A stretch of 64,000 nt of DNA from Sycobia sp. Sy_11 (lineage: Eukaryota > Arthropoda > Insecta > Hymenoptera > Epichrysomallidae). This document shows, in pieces, positions 37,833-51,590 of the stretch. The position numbers were made by a program, and so were the translations under genes. The stretch spans positions 992,501-1,056,500 of the forward strand of contig JACCIC010000022.1 of the NCBI GenBank assembly GCA_018907035.1, read 5' to 3'. The notes beneath the pieces were generated by a model, which did not search any database, had not been told where the DNA came from, and was given only the letters and a program-made list of their open reading frames with translations. Within the stretch, counting starts at the first letter, position 1. Each line of letters begins with the position of its first letter.

Positions 37833-37880
<48 letters not shown>
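37833..37880. repeat. (TA)n microsatellite
   Basis: Pure TA tract in the probable HEATR1 3'UTR. Confidence 0.95.
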
Positions 37881-37882
<2 letters not shown>

Positions 37883-37930
37883 CGTTTTATAAAAACTATT
37901 ATATACAAATTCGAATTACGTTTACGAATT

Positions 37931-38101
37931 TTAGAAATATTTTTGAAGCGGTTCGCCTAAAATTTCTTCCAGAGTTCGAACAGCATCTTGAGCATTCTTC
38001 TCAGTTATTTCATCTTCGTCTTCTAATAATTCGGCGAGGAATGGAACAGTCTCTGGTAATAATGGCATAAAGTCTTCTCCCAGCTTCCTGGCTATTTCCA
38101 C
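37931..38101 (-). CDS. HEATR1: HEATR1 exon 8 (C-terminus)
   Basis: 56 codons plus TAA. It begins VEIARKLGEDFMPLLPE and ends TLEEILGEPLQKYF, a conserved family ending with an acidic run before it. Phase 0 acceptor TCATTTTAG. Confidence 0.96.
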   Translation of the reverse strand: MEIARKLGEDFMPLLPETVPFLAELLEDEDEITEKNAQDAVRTLEEILGEPLQKYF

Positions 38102-41100
38102 CTAAAATGAAAAACAATTAATAAACAAGATAATGCATAAACATGTTATTTTCTATGCCAAATTATTAAATTCTAATAAATTCAACAAGAAACAAAGTGT
38201 CTTACCAGTGCATACAGTGCAGTATTTCTAACGTAGGGCTTTGAATGCCTCGTTTTTAGCAATATTTGATAAACCAGTTGTTTATGCAATGAGTCATCTG
38301 GAATCGCGCCAACAAAAGACGCAATACAAGGAATAATAAAGTCTTTCGCTCTTTTTTCATATTCCTCTATAGTACCTAAAGTATTTTCTACTTGATCAGC
38401 TATTGGCTGCATGAGCGTTTCAAATCTCTCTTGGTTTACGAAATCGTGTGCATCATAAGTAAAAACTCTTAACAACGTAAGCAATATTTCCTCCACTAAC
38501 TCGATTCTACTAGCTTCTTCTGGAAGAGTCATTTCCTGAACTTCGTCATTGCTTGTAATGATGTTGTTTGCAACTAATAATGATGCAGCATGCTTCAAAA
38601 AGTGTCCGGCGAATAAAACAAACAGGGATTTAAGGCATTCAGCTATATTTGCAGATAATCTGAAAAATAGTTTTATTTATTCGTTTAATAAGTGCAATGC
38701 TATGATAGTTGAAAGTGTATAAAAATCTTTCTATTTAAAAACTACCTGTAAAACGTTATATTTCTCTGTTTATGTTCAGGATTTCTAGCGGCCCAATCGT
38801 AAAGCCTATAGAATAATGGTCGAAAAGTTGATTCACTTAATTTTAGGACTAAAGCAACTAATGCTTTACTTGCACTTTCTTCGACATTAGTAATATCATT
38901 TAAAGTTGGTTCTCCATCGACTTCCATCTCATCATTTGAAACCGTTATTTCTTCACGGAATTGAAGTACTTTTAGAAAGAACGTTATCAAATCAGGAATG
39001 GCGCTATTGAGGTCCGATGATTGAACACTACTAAATGATTCGGCAAGAACGTTCATAAGTGGACGAATATATTGGTAAGATTTTGTAATTAACAGAGTAT
39101 CGTATGTTTTATTTGTAGCTGGTAGTAATATTCGTAATGGAATAGAATTTGATAATTTTTGGGTCGTAGCTTTTAATCGGCTAATCACTAATTCAATCTG
39201 TGGTAAATAGAAATTCGTTATTATGGAATTATTGAACTGAAAAATAAAATTTAAACAGCGAAAATTGAAAACAACTTACTTTTGGATGGTCTGAATTTGT
39301 GTACAGAAAATTCAATCTTGAAAGTTCATACAGCAGTTGGTCAAGATAAAGTGACAAAAAATTACCAACGGATTCAACAATTTTTTGTAATGCACTTACT
39401 ACGCTTATAGTAAGTATGTCTGGGATTTCGTGACAGCAATACTTTTTTAAAAGGCGAATAATAGCTGGAACGAATTTATTAAGACTTTGGATAGCGTGTA
39501 TTCTCATAGAACTACACAACTCCGCGACGCAAAGTGCAGCACTTCCCACAACCACGCCCTCTCGTTTTTTTATTAACTCTGTTGTCAAATCAAGAATCTA
39601 CAGAAAATAAAATTAGAATTATGATGAGAAGAATCTCTAATAATTATACAAGAAGATACTTTTTAAGATTTTATGGACTTTTTGAAAGGCACATTTTAAT
39701 CAAATTATGAGCATATTTAGTACTAATATCAAACTAAAATTTAAGAAAGTTAGTTTTTCAATCATATATGTATAGAGAGTGCCATAGAATTAAATTAAAT
39801 TTTACTAATACGTTTCTTCATAGATACACGAAATTTCAAATAAGATTGATAATATAATAACGACAAAAATACTGTCAAATATGATTAATTTTTGGCATGT
39901 CATATAGTGCTGTAAACACATTGCAAGTAACTAAAAGTATTATTATAATCTTATATAATCCGTGTAGACAGTGAAAAAAGAAAAACAAAAAATATAAAAT
40001 TGAATAATAAACCTTTTATAAAAACTAAGAAACACGTATGATGAGCTGAATGAAATCCTGAAAAAGTATCGGCAACATGTGGTAAGCACCTTCAATGCGC
40101 AGTTATTAATAGCGTCTTTAATATATTGACAGTTTATCGAAATATTAAGTTAATTGTCACAACAGTTATAAGAAATTAAAAAAATATTCTACACATATTG
40201 TTTATATATACTGTTACGATATATATCAAATTAATAATGCGTTCACTTCACGTTGCGTGAGATTATTTTTACTCTGGTAAAGCTGCAAAACGTCAACCCT
40301 AGTGTTAGAATTCTGATTAGCAATAAACGATCAGTCGATCAGACGTGGTATGTAATTTAATGGAATGCCTAAAAGGAAAGAATTGAACGCTTTGAGCAGT
40401 GAACAAAGCACACCCTTCTACCTTTGGGTCGATTCCAAGCTTCCTAGAGCGATATAGCGAGCAAAATACGTTTCGTATGATTCTTATCTAAAAGATTTCT
40501 CTGTGTAACAAGAATAATTTTGTCGCAAACAAGTTCACACAAAATAAAATTATGCTTCTACATTGACATTATACGTATGAACAATATCGTTGTTTATACT
40601 CGTATTTGCTAAAATAATAAAATAATTTAGAAAATCGTGAATGTCACGAATTTACAAATGTCGTAGTTTGTGGAAGTTCTTTTTTTCCATGAAACAATTT
40701 ACTTGCTATCTAGTTTGCAAAGCTGAAATTAAAAGAAAATTCTACATTTCTACATTTATTTTTCTCACTTCACATTCCTATTAGTCAAATCTACTAGTAA
40801 TGAAATTGATCACCAATACAAATAATACCTATACTAGTACTATTTATTTTCATAGAGCTATCCAGGACACGTAGCAGCTAATTTACGGAGTTCTTTGCTC
40901 TGTTCACAAAGTGTAAATTTTAACTTTGCACAGACACTGTTTTCCAATTTAATATGACCTTAAAAGTACATGAACTATTTTTATAATAAATTAGGCATCT
41001 TTAGACATATAACATACATATACTTCGTTAATTTTCTATAATTTACAATTACATTTTTACAGTTTTATATGTCCATTTACTATACAAAAATAGTTACATT

Positions 41101-44092
41101 TAGTTTTAATGCCACAAAAGTTCGAAAAATAATAAATATTAAAAGAAATAAATAAAAAACTATATTTTACAGTAATTTTTCGGTAAAATTACCTATTGAG
41201 AAGAGTCCATTTAACAAAAATTATCCCAACCGCTTAATTAGACGTCTAACATACATACACTTCATATTAGTTTTATATAATGTAAATTATACTTTTATCG
41301 TTGAACGTATGTATTATTATTTTTATTATCAATTCTGCAAAGGTATATGCCTAACTTACGATAAAAATAGTTACATATACTTTTAAAATCACACAAGATT
41401 TTAAAATAAAGACTATTACAAGAAATCAATAAGAAATTGTATTTTACAGCAATTTTTCTTTCAGTAAATATCCATTTGGCGAAATTTATCCTACCAAATT
41501 TACTATATTTAGAGTAATGATTATACTTTATAATTATAATAGTAAAAATACTCCAAAATTATTAGTTTCCACATTCTCTTGTTCAGCTTTAAGACAGAGT
41601 TTGATGGACCGGTTCTGCCCCCACCACTCATCGAAAATCGTTCCACGACCACTGAATATTGTGTTAAAAAAATTTAATTTTAGACACATTTAAGCCGGTT
41701 CAAGTACAACTCGAATTGTTCGAAAATTATATAAAACCAGTCTGAAATGTTTTATAAAACGAAACCATAGATTTTGAAAGAAAAAAATCAAGAGAAGTTC
41801 TCGGTCGAATTACTGTGAAAAAACATATTGCATAAATAGTACCTATATTACAGCGTTAATATATCCATAAATATAACATTTCATGATTTTTTAAAAATGT
41901 TTATTTAACTATTTTATGTAGAAAGTAAAAATCTAAATAAAGAAACTAAGTATTAATAGTATCATTTTAAAACATTCGACTGATACTTTCCATGATATAC
42001 CATCCTGATTAGTTAAAAAAGGTATTTAATTCTAGCTTTTACAATTAGAAATACTTTCGTGATTTAAGGTTGAATCTGACAGTTATTGAAAATCAAAATA
42101 ATATTGATATGGTTTAACAAAAATTAAACGGATTTGGAAATGCATTAAAAACGTTATTGTACTAATTTTTATATATTGTTATATTATATATTGAAAAAAC
42201 AAGAATATTTGTTCTTATAGCATTTCTTTGACCTTGGATCATGTTGATTCTTATTGTGACATTGTATAATATAAGATGTCTAAATCTATTTAAATTTAAA
42301 ACAATTGTTTAAGTTGCTAGAATGGAGCTATTCGAATCTAAAATATAAATGTGCACGAACGATTCAAAAATTATAATAAAAATTAAATATTATTAAGGAA
42401 AAAAATTACAAGCGGCTCAAATATAGCTATAGCTCGCGTAGAGCTCGGAAAATTTGAGCCCGATTTCCAGTCACATAAAAAATATAATTTTCTTTTATTT
42501 GTAGGATAAAAGTTACATAATGTAAAAAAGATTTAAAAGATGCAAAAGATGAAAAAGATGAAAATTGACCTCATCGAAATCTAAATATGCTCTTATATTA
42601 ATTCCAATAGATTGCCTTCGAGATATAGTTTACCATAAGGATACGATTCGGGCTATTGTATCCTCTATGATATTTACACAGCTAGTCGTTAATTATACAC
42701 TTTAAACAGTAAAAGGATATTTAATTTAGTAAGCAGTGTTTACAATCGTTACTATTATTTAATTATAGTTAGGGGTTTTCCATAAACGACGTTCTCAATT
42801 GAAACGGGGTGTCTTATGAACATTTACGCAAGAACGGGTGGGGGTGAGGTGACGGGAGTTTATTTGAATAATGCAGCCATTAAATTACTTGCTTAAAAAA
42901 ATCTTTTTAGAATACTAAAGAAATAATGGTGCTCTTCACAGTACCCTAGAGTTTTTATATTTTTTCAATCATTTTTTTTTATAAAGAACGAAAACAGTTG
43001 ACATTATTTTTCATACGCAGATCGGTCCATCTCTTCTCCTCATATCGAATAAATTTTCGAGTTCAAGAGCACTCGCAAGTCCGATGTCTTGAGCATTATT
43101 TTACATATCAGAAAATGTATATCTTGTAATATCAGAATGCAGTATATAAGTATCAAGTAAGAATATTACATTTATATCATAAATTTACTTTTAAAAAATA
43201 TAAAAATATCCAACCATTTATTTCAAACATTATTTAACTACTATTTAAATAAAGATTTTAATTTACACGGATTGACCACGCAGTCGTTCTTACTATTTTA
43301 CCAGTAAAACGTATCGTTCAACCATTAAAGTAATTTTAATAAATAAATCATTATTTAACATTTATCAAGAGTAAATTTTCTTATTAGTGATAATTAATTG
43401 CTTTTAAATTATTGTATTATTTGTATAAACAAAAGTATATTAAATAAATCTGAATATTTTTAATAGTCAACGTTGCAGTTGAAAAATAGCATTAGTCTAC
43501 TGATGTTAATAAGGAGAGATTATAACATGCTATAACGATGGATTGTTACAAACGATATAAAATTTGTAAAATTATAAAAAATGGCGGCTTATTATAATAA
43601 ATTATTTATCTTAGTCGCTCATATAAATTCATCCATAATAGAAAGTCTCAAAAGAGTTGCGATCAGAATATTAATTTAATTGGTAATGATATATATTAAT
43701 TATACTATTTTATTGCAAACGCGATCTATTAAATTACAGAACAGACGAATTTAACGGTTGAATCGGTTGTTTTGATCGCTTTAGTCGTTTCATTCATATC
43801 AGTTCTAACCGTATGACCGCAAACGACAGCACAACTGAGGTCAAAGGGCTAAGAAATATCAGAGATAAATCACGCTAAATATACCTATGAAACATACAGC
43901 AGTAACAAGAGTTTCAATATCAATGTAAATCTAGTGCAGTACCGAACAATGCTATAGTGAGGCCCTAAGCAGATTTTGGTGGGAGCTTATTAAATTATGT
44001 AAGGATTCATTCTCGTTTAAAATTTTAAAATAATTCTAATTTGGATAATATATTAGTATTTGTTTCTTTGATTATAAATTGCAAATCCAGTG

Positions 44093-44158
<66 letters not shown>

Positions 44159-44447
44159 GTAATATATGATAATATCTTTTCAATCTGGTTTGGGCTAATA
44201 AAATTCAATGTGTTTTCTTTTTACTTTCACAACGTTTCGTTGACAAGCATCGTCGATCTCTTCAGGTGCTTTAATAAAGAAAAATCATATACAAAATAAT
44301 TACATATTAAAATTGTATAAACAATGATAATACTGCACAATAAATAAATTGGTACTTACAATAAAAATTATAAATACACGGTAAGGCGTTCTAAGTCAAA
44401 GTGAAGAAAATCTACAATATTATATTATCTACAATCTATATATTATC

Positions 44448-44506
<59 letters not shown>

Positions 44507-47500
44507 GTATGTAAGGGTAAAAATAAATTATCTATTCATTATCATAAATATTGATATTGTTATAATAATACTACTAGATTAATATACTATCGTAATGATA
44601 CTTAATTATAGAATTATAAGATTTTTTGTGAAACTCATTAATAATTACAGTATTAAAAAGATGTCTTAATATAAGTCGCTTTTATTATTCATGATAGGAT
44701 AACTGTTAAGCCAGCTCTGTAGCATATATGTTTGCAATCTATTTTTTTTATAAATTTCGGCTTTTAAAAGCATCTTCTTCTGGTATAATTTATAGTCATT
44801 GATATAAAATAACTTTTTTGAACTATGCAAATATTTGAAATAATATTTTGCAACTTCTTTTTAACAATTAGTTTAAACATTCTAGCTTCGAAATATTTAA
44901 ATCATTTGGTCTTGTTGATGTTTATTATCAGTATAATGAAATCTTTTCTAAATTCTTTAAGATTTATAATTTACGTTTACAATGTTATTTTCACCTTTGC
45001 TTTGGTCTAGCATTGGGTCAGTCAGTAATGTACTTCTAATGATGTAATACATCTAATTTAAGGCAATAAAATGGGTGAAACTGATCAAAACGAACGAATT
45101 AACAGATTTCAATAAAATAATCCTAAATATAACAAAGATACGATACGAACTATCATGTTAAAATACTATCTCGAACCCAACCTTGATATGATTTATATTT
45201 TTTAATATCTAAGTAGCATGGATTTAGTCAAGTGAGCCCAAGTATTGAATATAATTTATTAATAACATATATACTTAATAAACGTGATTATTTATAGAGT
45301 TATCCGATTAACATTTTATCGTTTTAGTCAAAGTCGACCACAAATACCCTACTTTCTACTCCCAAATCAAGTCCGAAACTTTTTACTTTCGGCTAAGGGA
45401 GAATAAGAATAAATATTTTAATCATGCAATAAATCTAAACCAACGTATTATATTTTTTACAATATAATTTTTAATAATTGTTAGTTATATAATTCGAAAA
45501 AAATATAATACAAATATCAATACTCACTGGTTTAAAAATGTCAGGGTGTTTAGATGCCAAAAGTTTAGCTAATAATTTTAATGTGATTAATGATGTTTGT
45601 TGAATAATTTCTATTTCTGGATTAACAAACTTATGAGGTCCATCTAAGATAATCGTGACAGGGTTAACAAGTATCATTAAATCTTTATAATCTTCATCTG
45701 AAAATTTCTTTTGAATGATTCTTGCATTCAATAATTCTAAGGCTTTTTTTCTTACTGTAAGTGATTCATGACTTATTAATTTTACTATAGTTGCTAAAAA
45801 GATTTGATTTGGTAGCAAATTGTTTACAAGATCTATAGTATCATAAAGACCATGGAGTATAACTTTCCAATATTTACTAGTTGGTTTGCCTTGTTGTAAA
45901 TCAGCATTTTTTGATGTACTTTGTATATATATTAATAACTCTATTATTAATGTATCGTACAAAGGTTTCAAAATATGAATATCATCTTCCCTTAATTCAG
46001 CTATTCGATTAATAAAATCTGAACTAGATAATAGTGAAACGAGAAAACGAACTACTATAAATTTATAGTGTCTTAAGTGTTTTGGTGAATTATTTTTTAC
46101 ATCAAAAATATGGTTGCTAAAATTACATTAAAATTAATTATTATTATTGTATTTTAATTAAAACTTAAATTAAACATTAAAATTTTAATTAAATATTAAA
46201 ACAAATAAAAATTTACCTTTTAAAATTACTATTATTTCGATGATTTTCGTCAATTTCAATGGGTAGTTCTATTAAAAATTGCACAAGTTTAATACAAACC
46301 TGTAATATTTTTTTAATTGAAAATTCTTGTGAAATTGATAACGCAAATCGCAATCTCTCTGACGATAAATCTTGTGAAGTCTCAATATTTTTAGATAAAA
46401 CATGACTTTCAAAAGTCAATAAATAGTAAAAATGTAAATAATTATCTAATAATTGCAATAATTTTATAAATAATGGAACTCTTCTGTGCTCGGGTATATC
46501 TGGCAATGATGTAATAAACAGTCTTAAAATTTCACAAACATAATTTATATTGTCTGCAGCATTAATAATAGGTACTACTGTATCAATTGTTTTAGAAATA
46601 ATTTGAATAGAATAAGCATCATCTTGTCTTAGTACAGTGTTTCCCATAAAAGTAAATATTGGCATTATATTTTGTAAAGCCCTCTGTATATCAGCAAGTT
46701 TGAAAAGTTCCACTAATACTAATAAAGCATGATGATGTGTTTGAGGATTTTGAGAAGTACGAATACATTGAGCAATTAAGTCAACATAAGCATCAGAATT
46801 TTTAATAGGAATGGATTTTATAATTAAATGATGTATTGTTGATAGTACTAATTGATTAGTATATTCAACCGGACTTTGTTCTTCAAAGCATAATGAAGTT
46901 TTTAGTAAATCAAATAAAATAGGAATTAATAAATATTCATTATCAATGTTATTAGAATGCTGTATAAATTCTAATAAAGTTATTCCTCTTTTCCATTTTC
47001 TACAGTTAGCTATTTCAGGATTGTATATGTTAGAAATTCTGTTGGTACTTCGTTTTCTTCTTAACGATGATTTATTAATATTTAACTCAGTAGTTTCATC
47101 TTCAAGATCTCTCATAAGCTTTAACTCATCAACAACTAATTGAGCGTCTATATGAATTTTTTTCACTAATCTTGTAACTGAAGAAATAATAGAATCTATT
47201 TCACAGTCTGTTACAATATCAACAAGTTTTGCTAAAAATTCCTTCTGTAAATTTTGTGAAATTTCACCCAAATTAGAAAAAAATACATTATCAACTTGTT
47301 TTATTAAAATAACACTAAGATATTGCTTCACTCCATCTACTGAAACTTGAATGTCATGATTTAACACACAATTTATAAAAAAATTCCAAACTTTTTTATC
47401 TTTTAAGGCTTCAACTGAACTATTGTCAAATCTCTTCAGTATATTTATAATAATATTTTCAGTAAATGGTTTTCCTTCAACGTGAATATGATCTAATAAT

Positions 47501-50500
47501 TCTACACCTAATGGTATCAGTTTCATTAAAATTTTAGGTCCATTAACATGCACTAATATTTCAAGTAACTGAGAGCGAATGTGTATTGGCACTTCATTTG
47601 TTAAAACTGCTTCAAATAATCTTTCTCTTACTTCCTTTAATTTTGGTTGTAAATCTATTTTTAACTGTTGAGATACATCTGGATCTGGTGAAAGGAGAGT
47701 ATATAAGAACAAAGAAAGTTGATTGGGATCTAGTGAAATTTCAACATTTCTTTCCATTAATTCAGCCATAAGTGCAGAAAACCCTTCCATTGTTATATTA
47801 AAGGTTTGTGAAAGTTTTTTTAAAATTTTTACAGCTGCTTCTCTACAAGCATTATTTTCCGCATTAAGAGCAAGCAATAAATTTATAACAAATGTAGTAT
47901 CATTAAAAATCCATTGAAAAGATTTACAGTTATCAAGAAGAGCTAAACTAATTTGTAAACAATAAAGTGAAGTTTGTACTTTTACTGGTTTTATAAATAA
48001 TTGTGACAAAAATTTGATAGTATCTTCTACAGTTTTAAAATGTCTTTGAAAAAATATTTTTAGATACCATTCGTAATGCGATTTCCATTTGGGATAATTT
48101 GTTCTCCATGTTTCCAAAATCATACCATCAAATACAATTTCTAAAACTCGAAGGATTAATTGACTTCTTTCAAAATCATTCTCAAAATCAAATTTAGAAT
48201 TGGCATTTAAATTTAGACGTCTGTGTATCATTTCTAAAACATACGTATTGACTTGTAAAGGCAAATGTCCTTGATAAACATAATTCAAAGCATCAAAAAG
48301 TTTATCAGCATTTATGTGAGTAGCTCCATTTAATGGTAATACACTTGGAAAATTTTTTACCATGTCAGCAGCTATTTCTATTGCCTGTTTTGCTATTTCT
48401 GATTCAAGAGAACCTACAGGAACTCGACAAACAGATCCTAAAATTATCATATTAAAAAATACTGATGCAGCATCTCCATAGACCATCTGCTGTTTAATAG
48501 CATTTAGAACATTAACTGCAGGTGGCAATAGTTTTGAAATTAAAATATTGTGAAAGGCTACTGATCTAATTGATTCTGCATCTCGTGATTCTCCTATTTC
48601 TTCAGCTACAGTTTTAAAATATGAATTTTTTTGTGCAAAATCAGATGTTAATATCTGTAATGCAATATCTACATCTTCATCTTTAGTAGGAAATAAATAA
48701 GGTACTGCAACTAAAAATACATTTGTATCATTGTTCTTATCTGAAATCTCCAGCAATACTTTTAAAGCTGGTTTGGCAAGTTTTTTCTTGTTTTCAGTAT
48801 GACATCTTGAAATTAATATTATTAATTCATCAACTAGAAAATCCAGAGGAAAAGTATTTTGTAGTAAATTTATAGGTAATGTTAAAAAAGCCTTTATTAC
48901 TCTATCATCATCATCGTGAAATCTTGCTAGTAAAGATTTATTTACTATTTCTTTAAAATTATCTGATATAGTAATATTCTTTCTACCTATCATTTTTATT
49001 GCTATAATTCTTTTTTCTGGATTACTATGATTAAGTCCCGTAAATATATCTAAAGACTCTTCTGTTTTAGAGTACCAAGACATAAAGAATTTTAAAGTTT
49101 TACTTGCTTGTGAATTTGATTCCGTCATACCCATCAAATCATGCAAATATTTATCAAAGGAGTTTGGATATTTTCTCTCTATGGATTGATATAGATCAAT
49201 AAAATAATTTTTTGCTTTATCTGAATTTGATTCAGACACAACATTATCTGTTAATGTTTTTTGTAGCATTAACACTATTTCATCTTCTGTGAATGGAATT
49301 TTAGTAAAAATTTCATTTACCATTATTTCAACTTCTTTAGAATCTTCACACTGTATAGCTTTAGCAATATAACTAAGAGCTGTATTAAGAAGTGGTACCA
49401 TAAATTTTAAAATACCCACACCGGAATTCTTTACTTTAATTATAGTTTCAATAAACCATGATTTAGTAGAAAATTTAAGCATAAGTTTTTCAGAAACATA
49501 TGACAGACTGTTAAATGGATTATCATATAAAAATAATATTAAAACCATTACTTCTCGTGTTAAAATAAGTTGTTTCACAGATTTCAATACTAGCTTATTC
49601 ATTGTATTATCATGAAGATGAATTCTAGTTATTAATTTGGCAAATATCATGTACGAACTGGCTGCAAAATCTGATATTTTACTAGGTAATCCTTTTAACA
49701 AAACAGGCAACATATGATTGAATTGAACATCTGTTATTACAGAAGAATGTTCAATAGTTCCAACTAAGGAAATAGTGTAAAATGCATACAAAGTATTTAA
49801 ACTATTAGCATTATCTGAATAAGTTTTTGTTGCTGTTATAACATGATCACAAATGAGTTTAAGTAATCCATTATCTTTAGTAATCTGATTAATCAATGTA
49901 AAAGGAGGCAACGGCGTTAAAGTCTTTTGTAATGGTTTAAGCCAATTCCATTTATCACTTGGATCTGATAATTCTAAAAGTTGTAAGGCTCTAAAACATT
50001 TAATAATTTTAATGATATTTTAGAATTTACATAAATATATAAACAAAAAACCCTTACCTTACAAAAATACGTGATTCGTGATATGGTAAGATCAACAATA
50101 AATAATGATCTTTATTGAATTGATGTATATGAAACCTATGAATTAGCCATTCTAATGTCTTATGGGCTGTACTTAATAAAAAATAAGGAGATAAAAATAC
50201 CAAAAATTTTTCAATTTCTATATTAAGTTTTTTGTTAATTTTTTCATCTTGTACAGATCTTTGTAAACTGATAGAAGTTCGTGCAAATAGAGTTTTCTTA
50301 AACTGAAGAAATACATCAGACAGTTTTATTAATTCTTCTAGACCACTTATTCCTGTAAAAAATTAAAAGTATCTCAAATAATATTTGTAACTTAAAATTT
50401 TTGGACTACATACTTTAAGTCTATAAATTCAACAATTAAAAAACTTTTATCATGATTACATGAGCAAGAATATTTAATTAAATTTAACAAATGATATTTG

Positions 50501-50646
50501 TTACCAATATTATAAACAGTGTCTCTATCAAGATTCGCTGCTTCTTTTGTATCAAATAATAAACTTGGCTTTCGTTTATCTTGAAGAAGCAATGATGTCT
50601 GAGGAGTTCTTAATTTTTTTAATTGTTCTGCAAGAGATGTAGCCAT
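37931..50646 (-). CDS. HEATR1: HEATR1/UTP10 homologue, U3 snoRNP-associated HEAT-repeat protein (gene span, 8 coding exons)
   Basis: Joined minus-strand exons 50646-50505, 50352-50058, 49990-46217, 46116-45528, 39597-39280, 39197-38746, 38659-38206 and 38101-37931 total 6195 nt and encode 2064 residues, close to the roughly 2140 of vertebrate HEATR1. The product is an alpha-helical HEAT-repeat scaffold of the small-subunit processome in the nucleolus, needed for pre-18S rRNA processing and rRNA transcription. Evidence: N-terminal SLLFDTKEAANLDRDTVYNIG and LSPYFLL..EWLIHRFHIH match the conserved HEATR1 start; the BP28 C-terminal domain lies at about 1707-1860 (RILLPATNKTYD); the C-terminus LGEPLQKYF is the family ending. 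All splice phases agree and no stop or shift interrupts it. Confidence 0.97.
38206..38659 (-). CDS. HEATR1: HEATR1 exon 7
   Basis: 454 nt, residues about 1857-2008. It starts LSANIAECLKSLFVLFAGHF, a conserved block just after the BP28 C-terminal domain, and is made of helical HEAT-type pairs (YVRNTALYAL). Acceptor TATTTTTCAG, donor CTG|GTAAGA. Confidence 0.96.
38746..39197 (-). CDS. HEATR1: HEATR1 exon 6, BP28 C-terminal domain
   Basis: 452 nt, residues about 1707-1857. It covers the BP28CT region: IPLRILLPATNKTYD, LITKSYQYIRPLMNVL and DLITFFLKVLQFREE, with an acidic insert MEVDGE. Ends at TTTTACAG|GTAGTT in phase 2. Confidence 0.96.
39280..39597 (-). CDS. HEATR1: HEATR1 exon 5
   Basis: 318 nt, residues 1601-1706, phase 0 at both ends. 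The acceptor is TTTTCTGTAG before ILDLTTELIKKREGVVVGSA. Helical repeats follow (ISVVSALQKIVESVGNFLSL). Donor AAA|GTAAGT. Confidence 0.95.
44098..44155. repeat. (TA)n microsatellite
   Basis: Pure TA tract in HEATR1 intron 4. Confidence 0.95.
44454..44508. repeat. (AC)n(CG)n compound microsatellite
   Basis: Pure AC tract running into about 16 nt of CG. Confidence 0.95.
45528..46116 (-). CDS. HEATR1: HEATR1 exon 4
   Basis: 589 nt, residues about 1404-1600. It begins NHIFDVKNNSPKHLRHYKFI and continues through HEAT-type helices (LISHESLTVRKKALELLNAR). It ends HPDIFKP at the donor GTGAGT in phase 0. Confidence 0.95.
46217..49990 (-). CDS. HEATR1: HEATR1 exon 3 (large central exon)
   Basis: A single uninterrupted 3774-nt exon, residues about 146-1404. 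It opens ALQLLELSDPSDKWNWLKPL, joining the preceding IFVR in the right phase, and runs through the central HEAT repeats. SLRRKRSTNRISN near the end is a basic patch. The frame opens with a splice acceptor (AATGTTTTAG), not a methionine. Codon use is AT-biased like the other exons of this gene. Confidence 0.97.
50058..50352 (-). CDS. HEATR1: HEATR1 exon 2
   Basis: 295 nt, residues about 48-146. It encodes ISGLEELIKL, RSVQDEKINKKLN, FLSPYFLLSTAHKTLEWLIH and LPYHESRIFV, the most conserved N-terminal block of the family. Acceptor TTTTTTACAG, donor GTAAG|GTAAGG. Confidence 0.96.
50505..50646 (-). CDS. HEATR1: HEATR1 exon 1 (start)
   Basis: 142 nt from ATG at 50646. MATSLAEQLKKLRTPQTSLL and then SLLFDTKEAANLDRDTVYNI align to the family N-terminus, which fixes the start. 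The donor ATTG|GTAACA leaves phase 1; the open frame continues past it to 50392 but loses resemblance. Confidence 0.96.
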
Positions 50647-51570
50647 TCTGAAAAGTGAAAAGATATTTAGAACTAAAAATTAATTTGAACTTTGTTAAAT
50701 TACATGTATGTTTGAAGTTCAACCTTAAAAATAACCTAAAATCAAATAATTCGTACGTACTTGAATAGTCATGTACACTTTTCTTTTAATTTAAATATCT
50801 TTGTATGTACACGTAATTAATAATCAAAAAATGAGAATATTAAACTATTCAAAAAACTATTCTTTTTATAAAAATTATTATAAAATCAAATAACATCTCG
50901 TACAGTGTGATCGTGATACATACCAAACCAACACTGTGCACTACACGTGCCGGCTGTCGATGTGTTCTTTTCTATAGTATTTGCTTCGTGCTCTACATTC
51001 TGAATAAAAGCTTTTCTATCGGTTAGCGGCGCTAGTAGGCACGGGTGGAAATCTCGCGAAATTTTGAAACTAAAAGAACAATATATGTTCTTGTGATAAA
51101 TTTAATAATTAATTATATAAAGAAAAGAAAAGTTGTTATAATTATTGTAGGAATTAATCCAGTCTGATCGACTATGATTTTACCTGTTGCTGCACTTGCG
51201 GGTTTCAGGTAGTGATTGAGAAGGAAAGAAGCTACTCGAAGTACAAAATACAACTTATGTATTTACTCGCTAATTACAACGATTTTTACAAATTTACCTA
51301 CAGTGACACTGCTGTGCACCACATATATACACATTCATACATACATACACATATTCACTCATACGTATATGTATGATCGCATCCCTACAGCACTCCTTAT
51401 TTTCGATTTTACTAGATGAATAAAATTGGATGGAATCGGTGTACTATAGATTCTTAGTCATCAGACACAACGCCAATGCATAATGAGAACGTATTCTTTT
51501 ATAATAAAATTTTTTTACATTTATACAGGTTTTTCGGTTTACAGTGCAATATTTTATTTTACGTCTTAGA
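50647..51570 (-). promoter_or_regulatory. HEATR1 upstream region
   Basis: AT-rich non-coding sequence with a GC-richer spot at about 50930-51050 that could hold the transcription start. No TATA box in a clear position and no other gene is seen. Assigned by position only. Confidence 0.35.
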
Positions 51571-51590
51571 CTAGAAGAAGTGAGGTATTT

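Larger units (their letters stand above)
37265..37930. other. Convergent 3' untranslated regions of receptor (+) and HEATR1 (-)
   Basis: The 666 bp between the two stop codons has no coding region. The plus-strand part carries AATAAA at 37629-37634 and 37768-37773 and a (CA)n tract; the minus-strand part carries a (TA)n tract and AATAAA read at 37804-37799. Confidence 0.7.
39598..45527 (-). other. HEATR1 intron 4 (5.9 kb)
   Basis: The only long intron of this gene, between donor CCA|GTGAGT (45527) and acceptor CTGTAG (39598). It is AT-rich, with (TA)n and (AC)n(CG)n tracts near 44.1-44.5 kb, and I recognise no nested gene or coding TE in it. Patches at about 41.6 and 42.4-42.9 kb have a different composition and could be unclassified repeats. 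Confidence 0.85.

Noticed and set aside
46946..47917. Plus-strand ORFs within HEATR1 exon 3
   Set aside because: Antisense shadows of the long HEATR1 frame.
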